Below, piece after piece: positions 17,181-24,207 of a stretch of 64,000 nt of DNA (positions within the stretch are counted from its first letter, which is position 1; each line of letters opens with the position of its first letter). Under the pieces are notes generated by a model, which saw only the letters and a list, made by a program, of their open reading frames with translations, was not told the DNA's origin and made no database searches. A program made the translations under genes and the position numbers. This stretch comes from JALSRD01 sp964476595 (GTDB lineage Bacteria > Desulfobacterota > Desulfobacteria > Desulfobacterales > JALSRD01), in the NCBI GenBank assembly GCA_964476595.1, contig CAYZCL010000104.1, positions 1-64,000 on the forward strand, written 5' to 3'.

Positions 17181-18557
17181 CTATGAAAGCTTGAGCTTGA
17201 CGAAAGCCACCACCAGCATGCGCATCAGCTGCCAGCCGTGGCGCCACCGGTGAATTTTGATGTCGCCGTAGGTGCGCTGCCGGTAGCGCACCGGCAGGTC
17301 GATGATCTTGCAGTTCAGCTTGCTGGCCCCCAGGAGCAGGTCGAAATCCCCGAAGGGGTCGAAGTCGCCGAAATAATGGCGGTTGGCCGCGATTTTTTCG
17401 TAGTCCCTGCGCCACAAGACCTTGGTGCCGCACAGGGTGTCTTTGATCTGCTGCCCGATGAGCCAGGAGAACAGGTGCGCGAAGAGGTGGTTGGCCAGCA
17501 TGTTCAGGAAGCGCATGGCTTTGTCCTGCATGGGGTAGACCAGCCGGCATCCGTTGACCAGGTCGGCCTTGCGGCCCGTCAGGGCGCGGTAATACTTGGG
17601 AAGCGCCTCGGGGGGCATGGTCAGGTCCGAATCCAGGATCATCAGGATGTCCCCCCGGCAGCGGGAGAAACCCTGCCGCACAGCGTCGCCCTTGCCCGTG
17701 CCGTTCTGGTGCAGCAGCAGCACCCGCTCCCAGCGGGATGCGTAGGACTGCATGCAGCGCTCGATTTCCGCCACGGTGCCGTCCGTGGAGCGGCCGTCCA
17801 CGAAGATCAGTTCGGTCCAGCGCCCCATGCGGGGCGTGCGCCGGAAAATGGCCTCGATGTTGCCCCGTTCGTTGCGCGTGGGGATCACCACCGAGACCGT
17901 GGCGTCGGGTTCCGCCCGGGGCTCTTCTGCGGGAAACACCGGCCGCGCCACCACGAGCCAGTTCAGGCAGAGCTGCTGGATGAAGGGCAGCTTGGCCAGC
18001 ACGCGGTTGAAGAGCGCCGTCACGCCCGGGATCTTCAGGGGCATGAGGGTTCTGCCGGCGCGCGTGACCCCGTCGAAGCCGGAGAGAAACAGGAGGTTGC
18101 GTATGTCGTGGGTGGAGAGCCAGTTGACCGGAAACGTCCGCCGCTGTGGCCGGAACAGGTTGGCCAGCGCCGTGGCCGGCCGCCAGAGATTGGAGCGGTA
18201 GGAAATGACCAGCCGCGTCGCAGGGGTGCACACCGGCCGCAGGTTGATCAGCAGCTGCTGGATGTCCTGCACCAGGGGCAGGATGTCCGCCAGGATGATG
18301 TAGTCGAAGGGCTGCAGGCGTCGGTAGTCGAATTGCTCGATGTCGGCTTCCAGGAAACGGAGCCTGCCGTCGGCGCCGTGCTGTTCGACGGCCCGCCGCA
18401 CTTTGCGCCCGTCGATGTCCAGGCCGATGCCCGCCGCCGGTTTCATATGCGCCAGCAGTTCACCGCTGCCGCAGCCCAGGTCCAGCACCCGGGAGCCGGG
18501 CGGGATACAGAAGGCGTAGTATCTCGCTATTTCATCGAAAACCGCACTGCTGGCCAT
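17181..18557 (-). CDS. Methyltransferase-glycosyltransferase family 2 fusion
   Basis: A 458-residue two-domain protein. Residues about 1-190 form a class I SAM methyltransferase (LDLGCGSGELL near 24, then GLDIDG), and about 220-450 a family-2 glycosyltransferase of the dolichyl-phosphate-mannose-synthase type: VVIPTRNE, VDGRSTDGT, ILDSDLTMP with the metal-binding DSD, and a C-terminal RQRTYGDIKI segment. Start choice is uncertain: the ATG at 18557 begins immediately before the methyltransferase fold, while a GTG at 18635 would add 26 unremarkable residues; neither has a strong ribosome site. It precedes the GT-C gene by 35 bp. Likely role: charging polyprenyl phosphate with a sugar, with an unexplained SAM-dependent step. 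Confidence 0.8.
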   Translation of the reverse strand: MASSAVFDEIARYYAFCIPPGSRVLDLGCGSGELLAHMKPAAGIGLDIDGRKVRRAVEQHGADGRLRFLEADIEQFDYRRLQPFDYIILADILPLVQDIQQLLINLRPVCTPATRLVISYRSNLWRPATALANLFRPQRRTFPVNWLSTHDIRNLLFLSGFDGVTRAGRTLMPLKIPGVTALFNRVLAKLPFIQQLCLNWLVVARPVFPAEEPRAEPDATVSVVIPTRNERGNIEAIFRRTPRMGRWTELIFVDGRSTDGTVAEIERCMQSYASRWERVLLLHQNGTGKGDAVRQGFSRCRGDILMILDSDLTMPPEALPKYYRALTGRKADLVNGCRLVYPMQDKAMRFLNMLANHLFAHLFSWLIGQQIKDTLCGTKVLWRRDYEKIAANRHYFGDFDPFGDFDLLLGASKLNCKIIDLPVRYRQRTYGDIKIHRWRHGWQLMRMLVVAFVKLKLS

Positions 18558-18746
18558 GACCGCCCGCCTGAAGCAATCGGAAGTCGGGAACGCGATGGAT
18601 TGAAAGCGGGATGGTTGCAACCCCGACCGGGGCACCGTTCGAGGGCTACCCTACAGGCAACGGCGGCGACAAATCAAGTCAAAACAGCCTTTGGGCGTCG
18701 CAATCCGTCGGTTTTGCGACCGGGCGGCAGGCCTGAACGGACTCTC

Positions 18747-18860
18747 TCAACGGGGTCGGCCCACGACCGGCGGACGGGTCACCGGCGGGCGGTGAACAGG
18801 GGGGCGTACCACCGGCGGGCGACTCATCGGCGGACGACCCACCGGGGGAACGATGCCCGC
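18747..18860 (-). repeat. Low-complexity repeat encoding RPPV units
   Basis: The 3' end of the DUF4124 gene is built from repeated units of about 12 bp that encode Arg-Pro-Pro-Val/Met/Ile blocks. The repeats are imperfect and in frame. Confidence 0.6.
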
Positions 18861-19406
18861 GGGCGGAAGGTAGGCACCGGGTCTGCCGGGCCGGTGGTTC
18901 AGGGGACTATCGTAGTATCCGCTCTCGCCGTAGAACGGTGAGGTCTGGTAGTAGCGTTTGTGGTAGCGCCGGCGCATTTCACCGGGGGGGACCACCGGAC
19001 GCCTGCAGGGCGGCGGCAGTCCGTCCGGGCAATAGACCGGCGGAGAGTAACCCCCATCCCTGCTTTCGTACACGTTGTTCTGGATGATGGTGGGGGGCTG
19101 AGCTGCCTGCCGCCGCTGCGCCGCCAGGCGTTCGGCTTCCAGTTTGAGCCGCGCCTGCTCCTCCCTGCTTTCCCGCTCCAGGTCTTCCTTGTAGGCCGCG
19201 GCCTCGGCCTCTCGCCGCCGCCGGTCGGCTTCGGCATCGTAGGGGATCTCGGCCTCCGTGGACACCGAGACGTCGCTTTTGGGCGGCTTCTGGTTGGAAT
19301 AGTGGGGCACCCCGTTCTTGTCCACCCAGTGGTATATTTCAGCGTCCGCCGGTGGGGGACACAAAAAAAGGGCCACTATGAAGATGATCGCTGTCAGGTT
19401 TTTCAT
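18747..19406 (-). CDS. Secreted DUF4124 protein with coiled coil and Pro-rich tail
   Basis: A 219-residue exported protein. Residues 1-22 are a signal peptide with probable cleavage after ADA. A DUF4124 module follows (EIYHWVDKNGVPHYSNQKP), then an acidic/basic heptad-like stretch of about 50 residues, then a proline/arginine/tyrosine-rich tail ending in repeats of the type RPPV-x-RPPV from about residue 185. DUF4124 is a small beta domain of unknown function common in proteobacterial envelope proteins. The gene is separated from the methyltransferase/GT2 gene by 189 bp and is divergent from the acyl-CoA dehydrogenase at 19.8 kb. Function unknown; peptidoglycan or envelope binding is possible. 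Confidence 0.75.
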   Translation of the reverse strand: MKNLTAIIFIVALFLCPPPADAEIYHWVDKNGVPHYSNQKPPKSDVSVSTEAEIPYDAEADRRRREAEAAAYKEDLERESREEQARLKLEAERLAAQRRQAAQPPTIIQNNVYESRDGGYSPPVYCPDGLPPPCRRPVVPPGEMRRRYHKRYYQTSPFYGESGYYDSPLNHRPGRPGAYLPPAGIVPPVGRPPMSRPPVVRPPVHRPPVTRPPVVGRPR

Positions 19407-19436
19407 GATCGTTGTCCGTGCAAACTGTCCTGAATC

Positions 19437-19465
19437 ACTCTATATCCCGTAGGGTCCAAAGTCAA
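19437..19465 (-). promoter_or_regulatory. Candidate promoter of the DUF4124 gene
   Basis: On the minus strand TTGACT (19465-19460) is followed after 17 bp by TAGAGT (19442-19437); an overlapping TATAGA gives a 15-bp spacer. The predicted start lies about 25 bp before the ATG at 19406. Confidence 0.4.
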
Positions 19466-19660
19466 GTCGCCGTCGGCGGAAGCCCGGGCGCGTGTTTGCA
19501 CGCGATTGCGGTTCCGGGGGACATGGCGCCTTTGCGGCCTTTTCGCAGGGGCGCCGTGAAAGCCGCGCGGCCTGCAAGTCATCGATGGTGGCCCCGCGGC
19601 CCCGGCGGCCGCCGCCTCGCGTCGCTCCGCCGTAATAGGGACGTGAAGGACAAAAAGGGG

Positions 19661-19688
19661 TTGACACCCGGCGCTTCTTGAATATAGG
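19661..19688 (+). promoter_or_regulatory. Promoter of the acyl-CoA dehydrogenase operon
   Basis: A perfect TTGACA (19661-19666) and TATAGG (19683-19688) are separated by 16 bp. The predicted transcription start falls near 19695, just before or inside the operator, giving a leader of about 80 bases. A bound repressor at 19699-19716 would block it. Confidence 0.6.
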
Positions 19689-19698
19689 TTGGGCATAC

Positions 19699-19716
19699 TG
19701 ATTGAGCGCTCGTTCA
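19699..19716 (+). promoter_or_regulatory. Palindromic operator, probable TetR site 2
   Basis: TGATTGAGC/GCTCGTTCA is an 18-bp palindrome with 7 of 9 symmetric positions and a perfect GAGCGCTC centre. In opposite orientation the site at 15094-15113 reads CCGAATGAGCGCTCGCTCGG, sharing the core and most flanking bases. It overlaps the expected transcription start of the operon at 19778. Confidence 0.6.
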
Positions 19717-19777
19717 CAAAGCGGGAGCAACGGGCGCGAGGTTGCCGCCGGTATCACCGAGAAAATGAGGAGGGCCC

Positions 19778-20926
19778 GTGGATTTCGATCTCACCACAGA
19801 ACAGGAAATGATCCGCAGAGAGGTTCGCCGGTTTGCGCGCAGCGAAATCGCCCCCGTGGCCGGTGAACTGGATGAAACCGAAACGTTTTCCCCCGAACTG
19901 ACGCGCAAGATGGGCGAAATCGGCCTGTTCGGCATGTTCGTGGACGAAGCCTACGACGGCCAGCAGATGGATTACCTGTCCTACATCATCGCCGTGGAGG
20001 AAATCGCGCGCATCGACGGCTCCCAGGCCGCCACCATCGCCGCCGGCAACTCCCTGGGCATCGGTCCGATCTACTATTTCGGAACCGAGCAACAGAAGAA
20101 AAAATACCTGCCCCCCCTGTGCCGGGGGGAGGGGCTCTGGGGATTCGGCCTCACCGAACCCACCGCCGGGTCGGACGCCGGCGGCAGCAAGACCACGGCC
20201 GTCAGGGACGGCAACCAGTGGGTCATCAACGGCTCCAAGATCTTCATCACCAACGCCGCCTGCGAGATGACCCACGGCGTCACCGTGCAGGCCGTCACCG
20301 GCAAGCGGCCCAACGGCAAGCCCGAGTACACCTGTTTCCTGGTCGAGGCCGGCACGCCGGGCTTCAAGGCCGTCGCCATGCACCGCAAGATGATGTGGCG
20401 CGCCTCCAACACCGGTGAGCTGTACTTCGACGAGGTGCGGGTCCCGGCCGAGAACATCCTGGGAAAACGCGGTGACGGCTTTCACCAGATGCTCAAGACC
20501 CTGGACGGCGGACGGCTCTCCATCGCCGCTATGGGGCTGGGGGGCGCCCAGGGGGCTTACGACCTGGCACTGAAATACGCCCGTCAGCGGGTGCAGTTCG
20601 GCCAGCCCATCTCCAAGTTCCAGGCTGTGGCCTTCAAACTGGCCGACTGCGCCGTGGAGGTCGAGTGCGGGCGCAACCTGCTCTACAAGGCCTGCTGGCT
20701 GCGGGACCGCAAGCGGCCCTTCGAGCAGCAGGCCGCCATGGCCAAGCTGTACTGCTCCGAACTGATGGGCCGCGTGGTGGACCGGGCCGTCCAGATTCAC
20801 GGCGGCTACGGCCTGATGAAGGACTACAACGTCGAACGCTTCTACCGCGACCAGAAGCTGCTGGACATCGGCGAAGGCACTTCCGAAGTGCAGCGCATCG
20901 TGATATCACGCCACATCGGCTGCTGA
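19778..20926 (+). CDS. Acyl-CoA dehydrogenase (branched/short-chain)
   Basis: A 382-residue FAD acyl-CoA dehydrogenase with GFGLTEPTAGSDAGG at the substrate/flavin site, the AVQIHGGYGLMKDYNVERFYRD region, and catalytic Glu366 in GEGTSEVQR. The position of this Glu is that of the medium/short-chain group; the isovaleryl-CoA enzymes place it elsewhere, so substrate is open although the downstream genes point to leucine-type intermediates. GAGGAGG precedes the start. It heads an operon with an enoyl-CoA hydratase (75 bp downstream) and an HMG-CoA-lyase-family gene, behind a promoter/operator shared with the tetR-icmF operon. Confidence 0.9.
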   Translation: MDFDLTTEQEMIRREVRRFARSEIAPVAGELDETETFSPELTRKMGEIGLFGMFVDEAYDGQQMDYLSYIIAVEEIARIDGSQAATIAAGNSLGIGPIYYFGTEQQKKKYLPPLCRGEGLWGFGLTEPTAGSDAGGSKTTAVRDGNQWVINGSKIFITNAACEMTHGVTVQAVTGKRPNGKPEYTCFLVEAGTPGFKAVAMHRKMMWRASNTGELYFDEVRVPAENILGKRGDGFHQMLKTLDGGRLSIAAMGLGGAQGAYDLALKYARQRVQFGQPISKFQAVAFKLADCAVEVECGRNLLYKACWLRDRKRPFEQQAAMAKLYCSELMGRVVDRAVQIHGGYGLMKDYNVERFYRDQKLLDIGEGTSEVQRIVISRHIGC

Positions 20927-21001
20927 AGCGGGCCGCGGAACGGGCGTCTCCGCGGCCGGCGAAAGCACCGGGTTGCTTTCACTACCAAGGGAGAAGACAA
21001 A

Positions 21002-21784
21002 ATGAGCGAAGACATCCTGTTGTCGGAACACCGCGACGGCGTCGAGATTCTCACCCTGAACCGCCCGAAGGTGATGAACGCCTTCAACTTCGACCTGCTG
21101 CACGCGCTGGCGGCCCAGGTGAAGCGCATCCGTTTCGAACGCGCCGTGCGGGCCGTGATCATCACCGGTGCAGGGCAGCGGGCCTTCTGCTCGGGGGCCG
21201 ATCTCAAGGAACGCGCCACGCTGCCCCCCGAGAAGGTGCGCGAGTACATCTTTACCATCCGCAACCTGTTCACGGCCATCGAACAGCTCAACAAGCCGGT
21301 CATCGCCGGGGTCAACGGCGTGGCACTGGGCGGCGGCACCGAACTGGCGCTGGCCTGCGACATCCGCCTGGCATCGACCAACGCCAGCATGGGCCTGACC
21401 GAGACGCGGCTGGCCATCATTCCCGGTGCCGGCGGCACCCAGCGGCTGCCCCGGCTGATCGGGCGGGGCAAGGCCAAGGAACTCATCTTCACCGGGCGCC
21501 GCGTGGGGGCCGAGGAGGCGTTGCAGATTGGACTGGTGAACCACGTGTACGCGCCGGACGCGCTGCTCGACGAGTGCCGCAAGATGGCGGCCCTGATCGC
21601 CGAGGGCGGTCCGGTGGCCCTGGAGCAGGCCAAGTACGCCATCAACCACGGGCTGGAAACCGACCTGGCCACCGGGCTGGCCATCGAATCCAATGCGTAC
21701 TGGGTGACCATCCCCACCCAGGATCGCCTGGAGGGCCTGGCCGCTTTCCGTGAGAAACGCAAACCCGTCTACAAGGGTGAATAA
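21002..21784 (+). CDS. Enoyl-CoA hydratase, methylglutaconyl-CoA hydratase-like
   Basis: A 260-residue crotonase-family protein. The oxyanion hole is built by FCSGADLKERA and GVALGGGTELALACD; the glutamates in GGGTE and GLTETRLAIIP are at the two catalytic positions. The ETRLAIIPGAGGTQRLPR segment and the C-terminal IPTQDRLEGLAAF-EKR ending closely resemble the AUH/LiuC group, which hydrates 3-methylglutaconyl-CoA to HMG-CoA in leucine breakdown. This assignment rests on recalled family sequence and is moderately sure. GGGAG precedes the start. It lies between an acyl-CoA dehydrogenase and an HMG-CoA-lyase-like protein, which fits that route. Confidence 0.88.
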   Translation: MSEDILLSEHRDGVEILTLNRPKVMNAFNFDLLHALAAQVKRIRFERAVRAVIITGAGQRAFCSGADLKERATLPPEKVREYIFTIRNLFTAIEQLNKPVIAGVNGVALGGGTELALACDIRLASTNASMGLTETRLAIIPGAGGTQRLPRLIGRGKAKELIFTGRRVGAEEALQIGLVNHVYAPDALLDECRKMAALIAEGGPVALEQAKYAINHGLETDLATGLAIESNAYWVTIPTQDRLEGLAAFREKRKPVYKGE

Positions 21785-21806
21785 GAAACAAGGAGGATAT
21801 CCCGAC

Positions 21807-22973
21807 ATGACCGAATACGACTACTGGAAGATTTTCCCCCGCATGCCCCGCAAGGTGACCATCGGCGACATCACCATCCGCGACGGCTTTCAGCACCAGG
21901 AGAAATTCGTTTCCACGGCCGCCAAGAAGTTCTACCTCGAAGAACTCATCTTCGCCGGCTGCCGCCACATCGAGGTGACCAACCTGGGCAACCCCTACCT
22001 GATGCCCCAGTTCCGCGACGCCGAGGAACTGCTGGCCCACCTGCGCAGCGACCGCTTCAAGAAGCGCTGCGAGCGCAAGGGCGTGCCTTACGACGAACTG
22101 GTGCTGACGGCCATCACCATCCGCGAAGGGGCCGTCGACCGCGCCATCGAACTGCGCGAAAAAGGCATCGGTCCGGATCGGTTGCTCATGATGGTGTCCA
22201 CCGAGGAGGAGCACCACTTCGCCAACTCCGGCACCACGCTGCCCGACTACTGGAAAGAGGCCGAACGCTGCATCCAGAAGTGCAACGACGCCGGCATGAT
22301 GATGTGCGGCACGGTCAGCACCATCTGGGGCAGCCCCATCGGCGGCGCCACCCGGCTGGAAGACGCCGTGGAGTTCACCAAGCGCTGGCTGGAGATCGGC
22401 GCCCACGACGTGGAGCACGCCGACCACGACGGCAGTGCCTCGGCCCCCGAGGTGTACCGCTATTTCTCCATGATCCTGGACGAGATCCCGGACACCGAGG
22501 TGCACATCGCCCATTTCCACGAAACCAAGCGCGTGGCCTCGGCCTCGGTGCTGGCGGCCTTGCAGGCGGGCATCACCCGCTTCGAGGCCACCCTGGGCGG
22601 CCAGGGCGGCCAGCCGGCCAACTTCCTCGACGACTGTCCCGTGCGAGGCACCGGCGAATACTATTACGAGGATCCCCGCTACGTGGGCCTGGTGTGCCTG
22701 GAGGACACCCTGGTGCAGATCGACGAGATGGGCATCGAGCACGGCTACGACGTGGACCGGGTGCTGCAGCTGGGCCGCATGATGGAAAAGACCATCGGCC
22801 AGCGGCTGCGCTCCGAGGCGGTGATCAACGGCCGCACCCTCAAGGAGGGCCATCCCCAGTTCGCCCGCCCGGGCCTCCGGCGCCGCAAGGAGAAACTGGG
22901 CGAAAAACCGGGCCAGAAGCTGCCCGACGACTGGGCGCCCCGGGCCGTGCTGCCCGAAAAATACCGGCCGTAG
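21807..22973 (+). CDS. HMG-CoA lyase-like/pyruvate carboxyltransferase-family protein
   Basis: A 388-residue TIM-barrel protein of the HMGL-like (DRE-TIM) superfamily, which cleaves or forms C-C bonds next to a carboxylate. The family metal/catalytic signature is RDGFQHQE near residue 21, and the His motif HIAHFHETKR lies near 232. It is about 80 residues longer than typical HMG-CoA lyases. The loop that carries the catalytic Cys in HMG-CoA lyase (GLGGCPYA) reads GGQGGQPANF here, so the Cys is replaced by Gln. It is therefore probably a related lyase, not a canonical HMG-CoA lyase. AAGGAGG lies 10 bp before the ATG at 21807. It ends the operon that starts at 19778. Confidence 0.8.
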   Translation: MTEYDYWKIFPRMPRKVTIGDITIRDGFQHQEKFVSTAAKKFYLEELIFAGCRHIEVTNLGNPYLMPQFRDAEELLAHLRSDRFKKRCERKGVPYDELVLTAITIREGAVDRAIELREKGIGPDRLLMMVSTEEEHHFANSGTTLPDYWKEAERCIQKCNDAGMMMCGTVSTIWGSPIGGATRLEDAVEFTKRWLEIGAHDVEHADHDGSASAPEVYRYFSMILDEIPDTEVHIAHFHETKRVASASVLAALQAGITRFEATLGGQGGQPANFLDDCPVRGTGEYYYEDPRYVGLVCLEDTLVQIDEMGIEHGYDVDRVLQLGRMMEKTIGQRLRSEAVINGRTLKEGHPQFARPGLRRRKEKLGEKPGQKLPDDWAPRAVLPEKYRP

Positions 22974-22981
22974 GCGGACCG

Positions 22982-23000
22982 GGCCGGCGAATCGCCGGCC
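22982..23000 (+). terminator. Perfect hairpin just after the lyase gene
   Basis: GGCCGGCGA and TCGCCGGCC are perfect complements around a single A, most likely forming a 7-bp stem with a GAATC loop. It begins 9 bp after the stop codon. There is no immediate T-run (a CCCCTTCTTT tract follows 13 bp later), so it may terminate weakly or protect the 3' end. Confidence 0.4.
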
Positions 23001-23038
23001 GCCATGACACAATTCCCCTTCTTTACCGGAGGGAAACC

Positions 23039-23070
23039 CTGCCCGCAGCCGGGTGCACCGGCGCGGGCAG
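23039..23070. repeat. 13-bp near-perfect inverted repeat
   Basis: CTGCCCGC (23039-23046) pairs with GCGGGCAG (23063-23070), and inside it GCCGG (23048-23052) pairs with CCGGC (23058-23062) around a GTGCA loop; only A47 is bulged. No T-run follows. Confidence 0.65.
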
Positions 23071-23091
23071 ACATCCCCCGGGACGCCTGAG

Positions 23092-23179
23092 CCCGGCGGG
23101 GATGTGCCGGCCGAACGCGCCCGTAGGTGCGAGACGCGCTCTTGGCCGGAGCGTTCGGCTTTCCCGGCACACCGCCGGG
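23092..23179. repeat. Long three-helix inverted repeat
   Basis: Three perfect blocks pair in register: CCCGGCGG (23092-23099) with CCGCCGGG (23172-23179), GTGCCGG (23104-23110) with CCGGCAC (23164-23170), and CCGAACGC (23111-23118) with GCGTTCGG (23151-23158). They total 23 bp with small internal loops and a 32-base apical loop. It could be a structured RNA or a DNA element. Confidence 0.6.
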
Positions 23180-23310
23180 GCGAACCTCCTTCCCCCCGGT
23201 TTCCCAACCGCGCACCGCAGAAACCCGCCCGCCGCTCCCGCGTACATGGACGGCATCCGGCGCGGGAATCTCTGCCGCCTGTGATCGCCCCGGCCGCCGG
23301 CCCGCGATGC

Positions 23311-23340
23311 ATTGACAAAGGCCGCCTGTGGGGCTTACAA
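23311..23340 (+). promoter_or_regulatory. Strong sigma70-type promoter
   Basis: TTGACA (23311-23316, 6/6) and TACAAT (23335-23340, 5/6) are 18 bp apart. The predicted start near 23347 gives a leader of about 30 bases to the ATG at 23378. It is among the best consensus promoters in the window. Confidence 0.7.
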
Positions 23341-23377
23341 TAATCGAAAATCCACTCCGACCAAAGGGAGCCTGCAT

Positions 23378-24124
23378 ATGCCCCGAGACGCTGATCGAAT
23401 CGAAGCTTTAGAAAACCCCGAACTGGTGCGCCTGATCGGGGACATGTTCCACCGCATCGTGGTGCACTACGCGCTCTGGTTCACCGAGGTGCGCCATCAG
23501 ATGGGGATGGAGAAAGCGTTGGAAACCCTCGACAGCGCCTCGCGTCGCAGCATCGCCATCCAGATGAAGCGGCTGTCCAGGGTGCTGGGCTTCGAAGTCA
23601 AAGACGACCTCCCCGCCGCCCTCCACGACCTGCCGCGGGAGCAGCTGCTCTCCCTGCTGGACGCCGTGGCGGTCAATTGGCTGGCCAACGACGGGGTCTG
23701 GTTCCAGGCGGTGGAGTTTTCCTCCGGCATGACCGATGCCAAACGCTGCAACGACTCGTGTTGGGCCCACTTCTCGCCCTTCGAGGCCTGGTCGATCCGC
23801 CGCTTCCTGCAACTCGGCGAGCGGCCCGGCCTGGAGGGACTCAAGCGGGCGCTGAATTTCCGGCTGTACGCGCGCATCAACACCCAGTCTTTTCACGATG
23901 AGACCGACGGCAGCTTCATTTTCCAGATGAACGAGTGCCGCGTGCAGGCGGCCCGCAAGCGCAAGGGCCTCGCGGACTACCCGTGCAAATCCGGCGGCAT
24001 GGTGGAGTACACCTATTTCGCACGCAGCATCGATGCACGCATCCGTACCGAGTGCATCGGGTGCCCGCCGGACAGTCACCCCGACGAGTGGTACTGTGCG
24101 TGGCGCTTTTTCATCGAAGAGTAG
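23378..24124 (+). CDS. Conserved cysteine-rich protein (DUF6125-like)
   Basis: A 248-residue cytosolic protein I do not recognise functionally; it resembles the DUF6125 group. The C-terminal 60 residues hold conserved-looking cysteines and acids (MNECRVQAARKRKG, DYPCKSGG, ECIGCPPDSHPDEWYCAW), which could bind a metal or Fe-S cluster. The N-terminal half is helical with no membrane segment. I chose the ATG at 23378 because AAAGGGAG precedes it and the promoter lies just upstream. It has its own strong promoter and is followed after 83 bp by a zinc alcohol dehydrogenase, possibly in one transcript. Confidence 0.65.
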   Translation: MPRDADRIEALENPELVRLIGDMFHRIVVHYALWFTEVRHQMGMEKALETLDSASRRSIAIQMKRLSRVLGFEVKDDLPAALHDLPREQLLSLLDAVAVNWLANDGVWFQAVEFSSGMTDAKRCNDSCWAHFSPFEAWSIRRFLQLGERPGLEGLKRALNFRLYARINTQSFHDETDGSFIFQMNECRVQAARKRKGLADYPCKSGGMVEYTYFARSIDARIRTECIGCPPDSHPDEWYCAWRFFIEE

Positions 24125-24207
24125 TACTGTGTTCCATCGGCACGGGGGGGCGTGATGCGGACGGCCGGCAGTTGAAACCAGAGCGCAAACAACGAAAGGG
24201 GGATGCC

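Larger units (their letters stand above)
19407..19777. other. Divergent regulatory region
   Basis: These 371 bp separate the DUF4124 gene (-) from the acyl-CoA dehydrogenase operon (+). They contain a minus-strand promoter candidate (19437-19465), a plus-strand promoter (19661-19688) and a palindromic operator (19699-19716). Between 19470 and 19650 the sequence is GC-rich, with no gene I can support. Confidence 0.5.
22974..23377. other. Hairpin-rich intergenic region of 404 bp
   Basis: No protein gene is supported here. The stretch holds four inverted repeats (22982-23000, 23039-23070, 23092-23179, 23236-23267), then a near-consensus promoter (23311-23340) and the ribosome site of the next gene. 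The density of long, compensated stems is far above what the surrounding spacers show. Confidence 0.6.

Noticed and set aside
23092..23179. The long inverted repeat as an intrinsic terminator.
   Set aside because: The stem is followed by GCGAACCTCC, not a T-run, and it lies more than 100 bp after the gene end.
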